DNA of 64,000 bases from Lates calcarifer (GCF_001640805.2 NC_066838.1:3193101-3257100), one strand, 5' to 3'. Positions 52,601-63,266 are shown, counted from the first letter of the stretch. Translations and numbers: made by a program. Notes: generated by a model from the letters alone, not told the origin.

Positions 52601-53274
52601 GTCTTTCCTCTTGTAAAGCTTCCAGAGAGTTATCTCTCAGCCCTCTTTAGGGTTTGAGTGCTTGGTGATAATTGGCATCTGCGCTGCCTGCTGCTCAGAC
52701 TTTGAATGAAGTGGGTGAATCCTATAACATGCTAAATGCCAGACAGCTTCACAGCCTCACCTCAACAGCACGGTGTGCACCTTTGTAACATGCACATTGT
52801 ATCGTTGCACAGGTGTCGTCCTCTGCTGTCCTCTGTGATTTAACACCCTGTTGTCTCTGCCTGGTCAGGTTTGACTACTGCAGGTTCATAGAGCTAGACT
52901 ACGTTCCCATGGAGACAGGCTATATGGTCTCAATGCGCCCGACTAAAGGCTACGCATCGACCAAGTCGCCAACTAAAGGATACACTCCCACCAAGTCTCC
53001 AGACCGCCACAGCCGTGCCACAAACTCTCCCTCCACCCCTCGTTCTCGGTCTGTCCTGAGTCCCTCCTGTTTACTCCCAGTCAGTGTTGATCCTCTGAGG
53101 CATGGGAATGATGAGACCCTTTGCACTGTTGTGAATGTTCCATGATGTTATCGTTGTGGAAAACATGAGAGAATTATTTCCATAGCATCATGTCTAGTCT
53201 GACCTATTACTCTCTACTTCCTTTCTGTTTGTTCTCTTTTCTTTTTTACATACTCTCTAGTGAAAGCTACCATC

Positions 53275-53308
<34 letters not shown>

Positions 53309-56300
53309 AGGAATGCTTCTTTTAGTTTGTTTTGATATTTGGTTTGGTTTTCATCTTTGCAGAGCACATTCCCCTTCTGAAAAACTGCAACATCACTGTC
53401 AGTGCCCAAAGGAGTGTGTGTCCCTGTTTCTCAGGCGAAACTGTCTGTTGGCAGTGGCTTTGGTCTCTGTATTTGTAATGTGTCTGTGTATATTTGTGCA
53501 TTTCTGTGTTGTACTGGCATGTTAGTGGACCTGGACTGAAGTTTGCTCCATCCATGTTTACTTTAATTTGTGTTTTTGGACAGTGTCATAGTGGCTTTGC
53601 TCAACAGATCACAGAAACCACTGACACCTAAGTATAGTCTGGTTTCATGGCATTATCAGGAACAGATTAACATGTCTCCTCTTAATTTGGACCAGGCGGA
53701 CACCGGCCACGCCCAGTAATAGAGATCCCTATGGCAATGCCTCCCTCAGCAGCAGCAGCAACTCTGGCTCTTGTAAAGGCAGCGACTGCAGCCCCACCAA
53801 AGGGTGAGAGATTCAGACACTTGCTCTTGTCTAATACCCTCCCTTGCGTGATTGATTGAATCATTTCAAGTGAACATTACAGATAGGATCTGTAGGATCT
53901 GTGTGTGATATTCTCACCTTACTGAAAATCTGAACTTAATATGTTTAAAACATGTATTTCTATCCTCTTGCAGCTTTATTAGCCTGATAATGAGGTGGAA
54001 CTGCTATTTCATTCTCACTTCATTATCTAAATTGCTGAAAAAGACATGGGCAGCAATTCAGAGACCTAGAATCAGGCTTCAGTTTTAGTGATTATATCTC
54101 ACAAGCAAAATTATTTTACCCCATGTCCTAAAAGTTGTTCACTCATAGTGATGAAGTCACAATGTAATATCTTCAGGCTCTGCTGTTCTTCTTACCTTTA
54201 CAGAGAGTTGTAGTGTCTGTACTACCTGACCAGCACCAAAGCCTCCTTAAGAGCCAGATATTTCCCTCAGGAGCTGGTGAAGACCAAAACATTGCTAACA
54301 AGAGAGTGAACACTGGCTTTGTCAACTCTCTGTTTGATTAATATATAAACAAGCTACCTTTAGCTAACATGTTGACCATTTCAGGTCTATGTTCTGTAAG
54401 GTGATAAAAAGTCAGTGTTGTGTTTACAGCTCATTTTTCTGCCCTCAAGTGGCGAAAAAATCAATCACGAGAACAGGGACAGGAGAACATAGCATAATGC
54501 AGATTCCATGTAAAGATGTAAAGTGATATCAATAAAACAATAGTAGTAGTTAACTACTAGACATGCCAAAAAATCCTATCCTGTGTATCCTAGACGTCAC
54601 CAGAAATACACGTCATGTACAGACAACCATGGTATTCGGCCTCCTCCACCAGAGCAGTACCTCACACCCCTACAGCAGAAGGAGGTGTGTATCCGACACC
54701 TGCGGGCCAGGCTAAAAGAAACCATCAACACACTGCAAGACAGGTGAGATACTGAGATAGGAATAGAGATGATCAAAATTGGTCAGAGAGTGAGCTCTTA
54801 CTCTATGATCTCTTCTGTTTGTTCTTGCTCCCATCTCTCGTCCATTTTCACCCTCTCAGGGACACAGAGATTGATGAGTTGAGAGGCCAGCTTTACAGGA
54901 TGCAGGAGGACTGGGTTGAGGAGGAGTGTCACCGTGTGGAGGCTCAGCTGGCCCTGAAGGAGGCCCGGCAGGAGATCCAGCAGCTCAAACAGGCTGTTGA
55001 CACTGTCCGTGCCAGGCTCAGTGAAGCTGGGGGACTCAGTGGGGACGCAGGGGTCCAGAAGTACTTCCAGGACATCAATACTCAGAACCACAAGCTGGAG
55101 AACCTTTTGCTCAGTATGGAGTTAGCCCAGGCTGGATTAGCCAAAGAGGGGGAAGCCATACCAGGCTGTCGGACCCGTGTTGGCGGTTCGGCACCAGCGT
55201 CGGTGTCAGGGGGAAGTCCAGGGGGAATACCCAGACCAACAGTGGGAGGGAGGGGGTCTTGCTCTTGCGATGGGTCCCCAGCTCGTTCCCTGACCCGGAG
55301 TTCCACCTACACTAAGCTAACTGATCAGGCGTTAGCAGACCAGAACGGTAACGGGCAGGACTTTCCTTGTCTGTCAGGTGACGGCACCCAAGACAGTGGC
55401 TTTGTGTGCGGCGGGGAGAGCACTGTCCCAAGCCGGGCTGACCTGCTGCTGGAGGCCGCCTTCCTCTCTGAGGAAACTGCATCTTTACTCAACTCCTACC
55501 AGACCTTCTCCAACTCTCTCCCCCACTCTCTGCCCAACTCTCTGCCTCATACCTACTCCCATACCTTACCTCACTCGTTCCCTCACAGTTTGTCCCACTC
55601 TGTGCCCCACACTATGCCACACTCCTCCACCTATGAGAAGCTGTGCACAGGTGAGCGTATGGCGCCCTTTCATTGTGGCTTGGGTGGAATGAGCTGTATG
55701 AGCCACCCCTGCCTGTCCCACCACCATCTCTACCTGCATCCCCTGCGGGAGACAGGCATTCAGACTGAAAGCTGCCCCGTCCCTGCAGCAGGATACCCCT
55801 CTGATCTGGACACCATCGCAGAGCAACGCACTTTCCGCTCTCAGGGCTGCAGCCCCACCTCCACCTGGATGTCTGATGAAGGGGAGGAGGAGCTGGACTC
55901 CATCACCACCACAACTTCAGTAACCACAGCAACAGTCATGAGTACAGCCACAGAGCCAATCCCGGTCTCCAAAACACCTCTGGTCCCTCCCTTACCACGG
56001 TCTGCAACTGTGGCGTGTTCAATGGAGAGTCCTCTGTCTGTGGGAAAGGAGGGAGTGGAGGAGGAGGAAAAGCAGGAGAGAGAAAACAGAGAGAAAGAAG
56101 CTGCTACACCAGAAAAACAGGATGAAACACCAGTGATCAGACTGGAGGATGAAGAGCAGCAGAGTCAGGTGGCCTCGGTTGTAGGGACTGAAGTGGAAGG
56201 ACAGGGTGCAGTGGAGGAGGCAGCACCAGAAAAACTGTGCGACTTAGCAGGGATGCCGGGTGAGCTTAAGTTTGGAGGATGCTGTGGAGAAAGTAGGCAG

Positions 56301-56819
56301 GATGGGACAACACTGAAAAACCTTAGCATAGAGGAAGTTGGTCCATCAGCAGGATCAGCTCAGGTAGAGACAGGAGAGGTGAGTCCAAGTTGCTCAGGAT
56401 TGTCACCAGGTGTAGAACAGCCTCATACCTCCCAGCCAAGGAGATCTAGTTCCCATGAGGAGATAGCTGGTGTCACTGTAGTGGAGGTGCACGATGAGGA
56501 CAATGATGAGGGTGAAACTAAAGAACAAGGTGCTGCAGGGGGCGCTGCAGCAGAGGAGGGAGATTCGCCCGACTCTGGGACAATTCAGAAAAGTTACTGG
56601 AGTCGTCACTTCCTAGTTGATCTGCTTGCAGTGGCCATCCCTGTGGTACCAACTGTTGCTTGGCTCTGTCGTGGTCCTGTCCGTGATGGACAGCCCATGT
56701 ATCATATAGGGTCACTGCTGCGAGGCTGCTGCACTGTGGCGCTGCACTCACTGCGAAGGGGAGGTGGATTGAGGCATTACCCCGCGGGCGGGGGAGACAT
56801 GGGCGGATCACAGATATAA
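46555..56819 (+). CDS. snph: Syntaphilin (whole coding span, six coding exons)
   Basis: Syntaphilin is an outer-mitochondrial-membrane anchor that docks axonal mitochondria on microtubules; it was first described as a syntaxin-1 binding protein (family knowledge). Coding exons are 46555-46604, 48873-49025, 52869-53048, 53696-53803, 54594-54743 and 54860-56819, giving 866 aa with all exons, or 755 aa without the two symmetric exons. In order the protein has a basic Ser/Arg N-terminus, two optional exons, a Ser-rich stretch, the conserved block HGIRPPPPEQYLTPLQQKE, a coiled coil (about residues 190-275), a long low-complexity and acidic middle, and a hydrophobic anchor (about 798-817, VDLLAVAIPVVPTVAWLC) followed by GQPMYHIGSLLRGCC. 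The coiled coil and the C-terminal anchor match my memory of mammalian syntaphilin and fit it better than the paralogue syntabulin. The mammalian protein is about 500 aa, so this one is longer, mostly in the last exon. I cannot tell which teleost co-orthologue it is. Confidence 0.93.
46605..48872 (+). other. snph intron between the first coding exon and exon A
   Basis: Unique AT-rich sequence. It contains an isolated 145-codon open frame at 47812-48249 with a hydrophobic C-terminal half and no recognised family; see the findings. Nothing else is supported. Confidence 0.75.
48873..49025 (+). CDS. snph: snph symmetric exon A (Pro/Ala-rich, probably alternative)
   Basis: A long pyrimidine tract ending ttttcctcag precedes 48873, and the donor GTGAGA follows 49025. 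The exon is 153 nt, phase 2 at both ends, and keeps the reading frame whether included or skipped. It encodes 51 residues: a basic start (FNPLKVLQPKRRLQQIL) and then a Pro/Ala/Val tail (PVPVPKPASGSG). GC rises sharply here, with many G or C third positions, against AT-rich flanking intron; this supports real coding. I do not recall this segment in mammalian syntaphilin, so it may be fish-specific or a rarely used isoform. Confidence 0.72.
49447..49676 (+). mobile_element. Small inverted-repeat element in a snph intron
   Basis: It begins aaaggttcagtgtgtaagct and ends ttgccaatagatcctcgtaa then atgttacacatatg. The ends are imperfect inverted repeats (gtgtgtaagcttta against the reverse of taaatgttacacat). 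This is a common teleost element of about 230 bp with no coding content. Confidence 0.55.
51366..51505 (+). repeat. Dispersed repeat family R, forward copy
   Basis: aaggagtagtttggaatctg, ctttcttgcaaagagttgga and tagcacaaagaccggaaac follow the family in forward orientation. It is about 320 bp from a reverse copy. Confidence 0.55.
51822..51952 (-). repeat. Dispersed repeat family R, reverse copy
   Basis: tgtttccccctgattccagt, tctttatgctcagcc, gatcttctcatcttaactct and gcatatttcccaaaatgtt are the family in reverse. It pairs with the forward copy at 51366-51505. Confidence 0.6.
52869..53048 (+). CDS. snph: snph symmetric exon B (TKSP-rich, probably alternative)
   Basis: The acceptor tctgcctggtcag ends at 52868. 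The donor after 53048 is GTCTGT, which is weaker than the other donors in the gene. The exon is 180 nt, phase 2 at both ends, and encodes 60 residues. It starts with an aromatic/acidic block (FDYCRFIELDYVPMETGYMV) and continues with a basic imperfect repeat, (P)TKGYxxTKSP twice, then SPDRHSR and SPSTPRSR. The Lys/Ser/Pro repeats look like proline-directed phosphorylation sites and like the basic spacers of microtubule-binding proteins (inference). The weak donor fits regulated inclusion. Confidence 0.8.
53049..53695 (+). other. snph intron with a 31-nt T run
   Basis: The only marked feature is an uninterrupted T run at 53277-53307. A 70-codon open frame at 53313 has no support. Confidence 0.8.
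53277..53307. repeat. T homopolymer, 31 nt
   Basis: Uninterrupted T run in the snph intron before the Ser-rich exon. Confidence 0.95.
53696..53803 (+). CDS. snph: snph exon, Ser-rich conserved segment
   Basis: This 108-nt exon lies between the acceptor ggaccag (ends 53695) and the donor GTGAGA (from 53804), phase 2 on both sides. It encodes RTPATPSNRDPYGN followed by the run SLSSSSNSGSCKGSDCSPTK, which lines up with the conserved Ser-rich segment near the N-terminus of mammalian syntaphilin. The upstream split codon is completed by G to give Arg whichever upstream exon is joined, except exon A directly, which would give Ala. Confidence 0.88.
53804..54593 (+). other. snph intron
   Basis: AT-rich sequence without recognisable repeats or open frames; the acceptor ends at 54593. 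Confidence 0.8.
54594..54743 (+). CDS. snph: snph exon, conserved block leading into the coiled coil
   Basis: This 150-nt exon lies between the acceptor gtgtatcctag (ends 54593) and the donor GTGAGA (from 54744), phase 2 at both ends. It encodes KYTSCTDNHGIRPPPPEQYL and continues TPLQQKEVCIRHLRARLKE. This is one of the most conserved stretches of the syntaphilin/syntabulin family and the start of the central coiled coil. Confidence 0.92.
54860..56819 (+). CDS. snph: snph last coding exon: coiled coil, acidic middle, C-terminal anchor
   Basis: The acceptor ccctctcag ends at 54859 and the stop TAA is at 56817-56819; the exon holds 652 codons. It opens with DTEIDELRGQLYRMQEDW and EEECHRVEAQLALKEAR, the heart of the family coiled coil. 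It continues with QKYFQDINTQNHKLE and the conserved GSPARSLTRSSTYTKL. Codons 55512-55625 form a His/Ser/Leu/Pro repeat not expected from mammals. STYEKL and the ETGIQTE...YPSDLDTI stretch are again family-like. A long acidic, Glu-rich region follows (from about 56040). The C-terminus carries SYWSRHFLVDLLAVAIPVVP and VAWLCRG, a single hydrophobic segment, then SLLRGCCTVALHSLRR and a Gly-rich end (GGSQI), placing the anchor in the mitochondrial outer membrane (family knowledge). Confidence 0.95.
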
Positions 56820-58452
56820 AGGAGACTGTTCGGGACCTCAGTGGTCTTTAACTACAACCTCTCCTGTATGGGTCTGGGTCCTTAGCTTATCAAAAAATAC
56901 CTGTAATGTAAGGAGAGGAAGAGAAAGAACTTCCTGTCCTGCATTTCTCAGGTTAATAGCTGAGGGGAGCATCAGGAACAGGAAATCTAAAAATGTGTTC
57001 ATGACCGAGATCTCTGACCTGTAAACTGTTGTGTTTGGTCCTGCTCCTTATTGACTCTCACCCACTAGTTCCTGCTGTTGCCACCAAGATGTCTGCTAAC
57101 ACTACTGATTTGTGCAAAACTGAATGAGCTGACTGAAATGAATGATCTATGCTTGGATGTTTGACACAGATTGTTTTGTTTTTAAGTGCAGGGAAAATGT
57201 TCAAAACACATTGATCTGTCAACCCTACTAGTCTGACTCACTTCTGGCATGTTAAAATGATCATGTGTTGATGAGTGTGTACATGAAATATGGTATGTGT
57301 ATGTATACAATGTATGTATGTGTACGTGTACATGTATAACCTAATGGTCTTGTCTGCAGTAGACGAGCTACACTCTGCTCATAGGCCAGTGAGGGAAAAT
57401 CCACCCTAGTTCAGAATTTACACATTTCCTATCACTGCAGAAAGTTTGGCCTTTTCTTTGAGTCTTTGAGTCTGAAAACATGGAGCGTATCTGTTATGTC
57501 AAGACATGACAACGTAGACACAGAACTCAGGTTGATTCTAATGGTGGAGGCGGTAGTCAGCTGTTGGCGGGCAGTCATACTCACTGTGTACGACTTCATC
57601 ATTGTTTCTGTTTATGAAAATAGGGACCCTTAAAGTCCAGTTTTAATACCAAATTGGTTGCCTCCAAGTTATTTTATAGTTGTGCTGAATTTCCGTGAAG
57701 ATGATGTTCAGTTTGAGGGTGGTCACGGCATGAAGCCATGAAGAGGGCACTCAGACTGAACGTGTGTTGGTGGGGACGACGCGCTGTTTCAGACATTGGT
57801 GAGGCAAAAACTCCGGTGCTGAGTTGATGTCTGTTTCCTGGACAGAATGCTTTTCTCCTTAACCCGAGTCTGACTTTATCTCTGTCCCCAACCAGCTTCT
57901 TAGATGCTTAACGTGACCCCAGCCTTACACTAACGCCAGTTATTTCTACTGCACCTAACCAAAGCTCTAACCCCAAGCCAGGGGACAGACTTCCACACAA
58001 CACCGGTTAGAGTAATAGATCCAAGAGTTTCAAGGACAACAAAACACTGCACAGAGGTTTATAATACTCTGAGACTGGATTTTAGAACACTGGAAAGGCT
58101 TTTGTCACGACTGCAAGAAAAACTGTAGAAATACAGCGTTCTTTTAAAAAAGTAATTTACCAGAAATGTGTGTTTGCAAGTATGTGAATAGTGCAGCACC
58201 TTGCTGGATGATGTCACTCTGTAGTCCAGCAAAAGTTGAGTCAGACTAGACCTCTTGTCAAGATGAGCCTGCATTGTTTTTCTGCAGCCCTCTGTGTTGG
58301 CACCACGGCTGCATGGTCATTCATTGAATGAGGGTCTGCATTTTTCTTCTCTGGGCTAAAGCCTGATCAGCGAGTTTGGCCAGCTGTCTTGCATTTGAGC
58401 TTTTTCACAATTAACCACATGGATGCTGTTAAATTATCTTTAGTGAGCTCAT

Positions 58453-58740
58453 ACAAAGCTGGAGCCATGAGATTAGCTTAACTTAGCATGCAGACTGCAA
58501 AGAAGGGAGATACAGCTGTGCAGAGATTTAAAAAAAAAAACTGAAAACCTACCAGTGTATCAGCATTTTAGAATTTAAGTATTGCCTTTTTAATCCATAC
58601 ACAAACAGAAACGACAGACCAAGTTACGTGCTGAAACTACTTCTTAGAGGTGCTGGTAGAGTGATTATTTTTAATCGTCAGACATCTAAGGCTTGATAAG
58701 AAAGTAAATAAGTGCTTTTCCCAAGACTATTCCTTTATTG
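58453..58740. repeat. Dispersed repeat family R, fold-back copy
   Basis: 58453-58625 reads forward (aaagctggagccatgagatt, agcttaacttagcatgcaga, aatccatacacaaacagaaa). From about 58640 the sequence reads in reverse (ttagaggtgctggtagag, gataagaaagtaaataagtg, ccaagactattccttta). It is a head-to-head arrangement inside the presumed snph 3' UTR. Confidence 0.5.
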
Positions 58741-59220
58741 TTAGTGTTGTGACCCAGTCTTTAGTAAGACTGTGCTGTGAAAGAACTAAAACTACTTCAC
58801 TGCAGATCACACACGTTAAAATCTCTTTAAAAAAAAAAAAAAAAAGAAAAAACTCCTACATCTGACAATCACTCAATTTTGTTTGTTTGTTAAATTCCAG
58901 AGAGAGAGCTCTTCAGAGCTGATGTTGTGATACAAAATTGTCATAGAATATGAATGAGAGCTGGTGTCTCCACCTGGCTCTCTGTGTGTGCTGTGTCTCT
59001 GCTCTGAGAATATATGATGCATATATATGCATATATATATGATGAGAAATCAAACAAAAGCTCAAACTCAGTTTCAGTGAATGTACAAAGTTGGTCCCCA
59101 GTTGATTATTGGCAGCAAACCTCATAATGAGATTTCCTTTAATATTATCTACACAAGGCATCCCTTGGGCCTTTGGCTGTGCAGCCACAGCCAACGTATT
59201 TTCTACACTGTTTATCTCAA

Positions 59221-59440
59221 ACTTTAAAGGAATAGTTTGACATTTTGTGAAATAAGAATACTTGTTTTCTTGAACAGTTAGATGATTGATTTCAGTCCCA
59301 CTCCCGCTAGCAGCATGCTGAATAAGACTGGAGGCAGGGGGAAACAGCTAGCCTGGCTCAGCTCTAAAGCTCACTAACTAACATCACATATCTTGTCTAT
59401 TTAATCAGCACAAAAACCTAAATGTAAAAATGATAAGTTG
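59221..59440 (+). repeat. Dispersed repeat family R, forward copy
   Basis: ctttaaaggaatagtttgac, attttgtgaaataagaatac, gcagggggaaacagctagcc and tggctcagctctaaagctca follow the family closely, the best-preserved copy in the window. Opposite in orientation to 58640-58740. Confidence 0.65.
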
Positions 59441-59926
59441 TGGTTTTTCGGGGTTAGGGTGCTGGAGCTATTTTTACCTTTAGCAACACCACTCAGCCAT
59501 TTTGTTTGTGTTTGTGATACAGCCTGTGTTCTTGGGTTCCATGCTATGGCAGTAGAGTTTTAGGGTGGTGTACTCAGTTATATGGTTGGTCCTTTTACCC
59601 TGAAGCTGCATTTGACACAAACTCAGCTGAACTATTGAATTACTTGAAAATGACTGAACTCAGTTTGGGTTACTTTCATTTCGCATAACACACAGAAAAT
59701 CTTGTTAATTCATCAGATCTAATAGGAAGGTCATATAATGATCAGACCCTTGTTTGTAGATACTCACTGGCTCAGTTTGACACTGATGTTGATCTGAATG
59801 AAGTGAGCTGTACTCAGTCTGTGCTCTGTGCTGTATATTTCTGCTAACTTTAATACTGTGGTGTAGTCTAACTGTCACTCTGGTAGTGTGTATTTCAAGT
59901 CCACTGTACTAGACGTAGTCACTGCA

Positions 59927-59932
59927 AATAAA
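59927..59932 (+). terminator. Polyadenylation signal AATAAA, proximal candidate
   Basis: A perfect AATAAA followed within about 15 nt by T/GT-rich sequence. It is the first well-placed signal I noticed downstream of the snph stop. Confidence 0.4.
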
Positions 59933-61418
59933 TCAGCTTTGTTTGTTTAACAGATTACTCAGCGAAGCATCTGTAGACATGGAGTACTACATGTTACATG
60001 ACACTGTAAATCAGTAAGGAATCTGGGTTGTGATCATATTTAGAATCAGGGTGCTTTCTTTGTGTGAATGTGTGTACTATGAGAGGACTTTGATGAAGGT
60101 GACATCAGTCAACAGTTGATCAGTTAACTTGCTGATCTTGTGCAGAGGTTTTCCTCTATCTGTAACACGGGCAAAATGAGGAGCCTGCAACTGTAAAATG
60201 AAAACGTTTCTGACTGTCAGAGACTCATGAGCCAGCTGTGGATCGAGAAACACCCGGACACAACCTGCAAAAATATTCTGACACCAACTGAACTGTTTAA
60301 TTCTTTGGTGAAGAAATAAGCAGCATGAATCATGTTGTTTTTTGGTTGTTTTTTTGACATATTTTGCACTATTGTTCACTTTATGAATTTTAAGCAGTTA
60401 CTTGAAGTCGAGATTGTATGAGTACCCAAAGTTGTGTGTCCACTGAGTTCTGACCAGTTGTTCTCTTGGTCTGTAGAGTCACTCAAATTTGACTTAGTGC
60501 TGATGATAATGAAGGCAAAAATGAAATGCAGACGTTTCATTGCCACTGTTTCTGTGAACGCTTCAGAGCAGCTGCCTTTCATCCATGAGAAGCGCTACTG
60601 ATCTAAGCTCCTTATATTTGTCCATATGTATCTACAGTCCAGACAAACTCACTTAAATAATGGACATTTCTGTCTTAATGCTGTTGTTGAATCACACACT
60701 GGTAGAGCATGAGCGGTGTTTCTCCTACATTGTCAAACTGTGTAAGTGTCAGACATCAGTGACAATGATGACAATCCCTGTCTGTGTTCGCTTTTCACTT
60801 CAGTGATCTGAAGGAGCCACAAATGCAGCGGCCACTGAGATCCATGAAAAGATTGAATGAATGCCTTAGAGACACACAGTCAGTCCACTGTCACTCTCCC
60901 ACATTTCATCCTCAGCATCAGTCGTTATCATGTGTCGCCATCCTCCGACTGAATGAAACGCTCGGCTAAAGTGGGTTAGCTAAAGCTAAAAGCTAAAACA
61001 CTATTTCATGTTTTACAAAAAGCCATATAATCCTGTGAGGGAACAGGTGTAAGAATGTGGGAGGCAGCATCCTCTCAATATTAGTGAATTGTGTCACAGA
61101 ATCTCTAATGATGAAAGGCATGAGAATGATTCCTGTTGTATATCAGCAGTGTACTTTGATTTGAGTCAGACAGACTCAGACTCTCCTTCTAAACACAGGC
61201 TGTTTTATCAGAGGAAAAGAAAGGGTAGACTTAGTGAACTTGTATGTTTAGGAGTTCAGGTTTGTTGTGGGTTTCAGGAATCATCTCAACCATCTTAATT
61301 TACCTCTATGCACAAGTCTATACTTAAGCTGCATTATGTTCTCGTGTGTGAAGTGTTTGACTTATTTGATCAAACCTCTTACTGTAAAGTAATGTACTGA
61401 TTACTGAAATTTGGGTTT

Positions 61419-61457
61419 GTTACTGTTTGTTATTGTTTGTTATTGTTTGTTATTGTG
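61419..61457 (+). repeat. TGTTATTGTT-type microsatellite
   Basis: tgtttgttattgtttgttat is repeated about four times with an 11-bp period. Confidence 0.85.
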
Positions 61458-61494
61458 CTAACCCTAAGTCCTGAAAAATGTATTTATTCCTTTT

Positions 61495-62160
61495 TTTCCC
61501 CATCTTGTGTGCACAAGATCTGGATCTCGGATCTCTAACAGATCTTGTACATATGAGTAAATTTAGTAACTTTTTTGCACAACATGGAACTTGTGTGCAT
61601 GAGATCCATATCTTGATTTATAAATATGAATTAATAAGATAGATATTGACCTTTTACACATTATCTGGTTTGTACAACTTTTTTTTGGCACATATTATCT
61701 TGTCCTCACAAGTTATTTTGTTGTTCATATCAGATTCACAAACTGTCTTGTGCATAAAATTTACCATTTAATATCTTTTGCACACGAGTTTTAAACGTGC
61801 ATTTGGTGATCACCAGATAATAATGAATGTTGTGAATCTCTGTGTAGCTTCTACACACAGGGTGAACTTGTTCAAAGTGGTCACAAGTTTTAACTCATGA
61901 GCGCTAGTTATCAGTTACAAGTAACACAGAAGTGATGTAATATTGTTTGCTTACACATCATTATCTTGTTCCTACAAGTTGTTTAACATCTTTTGCACGA
62001 GGTGTTATCTTGTTTGTGTAAGATAAACAGTATCTTGTGCACAGAAGTTATCTTTTTCACATAGAAATAAAATAACTCCTTTGCGCACAAGATAACTTGT
62101 GCACACACATAATGGATCTTGGACATGCAAGTTACACACAGGTTATCAGTAAATATCTTT
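61495..62160 (+). repeat. Array of short palindrome-like motifs (cttgtgcacaag type)
   Basis: Motifs such as cttgtgtgcacaagatct, gatcttgtacat, cttgtgtgcatgagatcc, acacattatctggtttgtac, ttatcttgtcctcacaagtt, ttttgcacacgagttt and gcgcacaagataacttgtgc recur through about 650 bp, with spacing of roughly 30-60 bp and poor conservation between motifs. No open frame. Confidence 0.6.
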
Positions 62161-63053
62161 TATGCGAACCTCAATTTCATTATTATTTTGTGCTCCCAAC
62201 ATAATAACGGATGTGCATCTTGCAGTTCTTACAGATTTTGGACTTTTGGGCTTGCTGTTATTTAATATGTGAATTAACTTTTTTTGTCCTTTACATTTTA
62301 CCGTTTAACTGGGTCACATTCTAATATTATGGTGTGCAGTCTGTTGGTTCTGGATTCTAACTGGCCATAATTTTCTCTTCACATTCATCAGGGCGTGATT
62401 GATTGATTGATTGATTAGTTTAAAGTTTTGATTCGACTTTCCTCCAATCAGTCTTTACCATACAGCACTTTATCAAGACTGCAGTGCCAAGGAGGCCATT
62501 GTCTTCACACAGCTGTGTCCCACAGCTTCTCTGTGACTGTCCTGAAAGAATGCCATTGTACCTCTGCAGTGATCCTCTCTTTTCTGTTTCTGTCCTATAA
62601 TACACCTGAACTTCCTGCTGTAGTGTGAGGTTGTGTCAGTGTACAGTATGTGGCAGTGACTGATTGATTATATACTACGTATATCCTTAGACACACATGA
62701 TGCTGAATGTTTGTTGGGGAAGACAGGAGGAGGTGTGGGGGGGTTGGGTGTTTGGCTTTTCTTTTTCTGTCTGTATTTGGATGTGTAATGTCACTTTATG
62801 CTTTACTCTCTGTCTGAATGTCTGAGTATGCGTTCCATAGACAATGTAATAATTAATATATACAGAGGTTATACCAAGTCTTTTAACATCCTACCATTAA
62901 GAACATTCAATGCCTTGTATAGTAATTCAGCTGACATCATTAATAGCTACAGATAATGTATTGTAAATTAACTATTTTAATGGCAATAGTAGTGTGTACA
63001 GTAAAAGACATCAGTAGATGACTTCTCCATTCACACTCCCACCACACTGTATA

Positions 63054-63059
63054 AATAAA
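63054..63059 (+). terminator. Polyadenylation signal AATAAA, distal candidate
   Basis: AATAAA within ataaataaag, followed by a GT-rich stretch from about 63098. It lies about 200 bp before an opposite-strand signal, which fits a convergent gene pair. Confidence 0.4.
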
Positions 63060-63266
63060 GACCAAAAGCCCCTATATTAAACAGCATGGAGTAAACATTT
63101 CTGTTGTCGCCATGTGTGTTTGTCCCTGAATGTTTTCCTTGCTTGATATTGTGGCAGTGTTGTGGAGATATTTGTTGCATTTTCCCCCAAATGTATATAT
63201 TAGTATGAAGATCAATGTTGAGGGTGAAGACAAACATGGTCATGGTTAATGTGAACAGAAAGATTG

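Larger units (their letters stand above)
49026..52868 (+). other. snph intron between exons A and B
   Basis: It carries an inverted-repeat element (49447-49676) and two copies of a common fish dispersed repeat in opposite orientations (51366-51505 forward, 51822-51952 reverse). No coding exon recognised. Confidence 0.75.
56820..63075 (+). other. snph: Presumed long 3' UTR of snph
   Basis: No coding exon recognised after the stop at 56819. AATAAA occurs at 59927-59932, followed by a TG/T-rich stretch (tttgtttgttt), and again at 63054-63059, followed by tgttgtcgccatgtgtgttt. A 3' end near 59.95 kb or 63.08 kb would give a UTR of about 3.1 or 6.3 kb. Long 3' UTRs are usual for neuronal genes. 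Dispersed repeats lie inside it (58453-58740, 59221-59440, 61495-62160). The extent is inference. Confidence 0.45.

Noticed and set aside
54819..54859. ATG at 54819 as start of a 666-codon protein
   Set aside because: It lies in the intron's pyrimidine tract. The acceptor ends at 54859, and the upstream exons join in phase with conserved sequence.
55082..56811. Open frames on the minus strand and in other frames within the last syntaphilin exon
   Set aside because: Shadows of the conserved plus-strand coding frame.
61495..62160. Short repeated palindromes as a CRISPR array
   Set aside because: The motifs vary in length and spacing, there is no constant repeat with unique spacers, and the DNA is clearly vertebrate.
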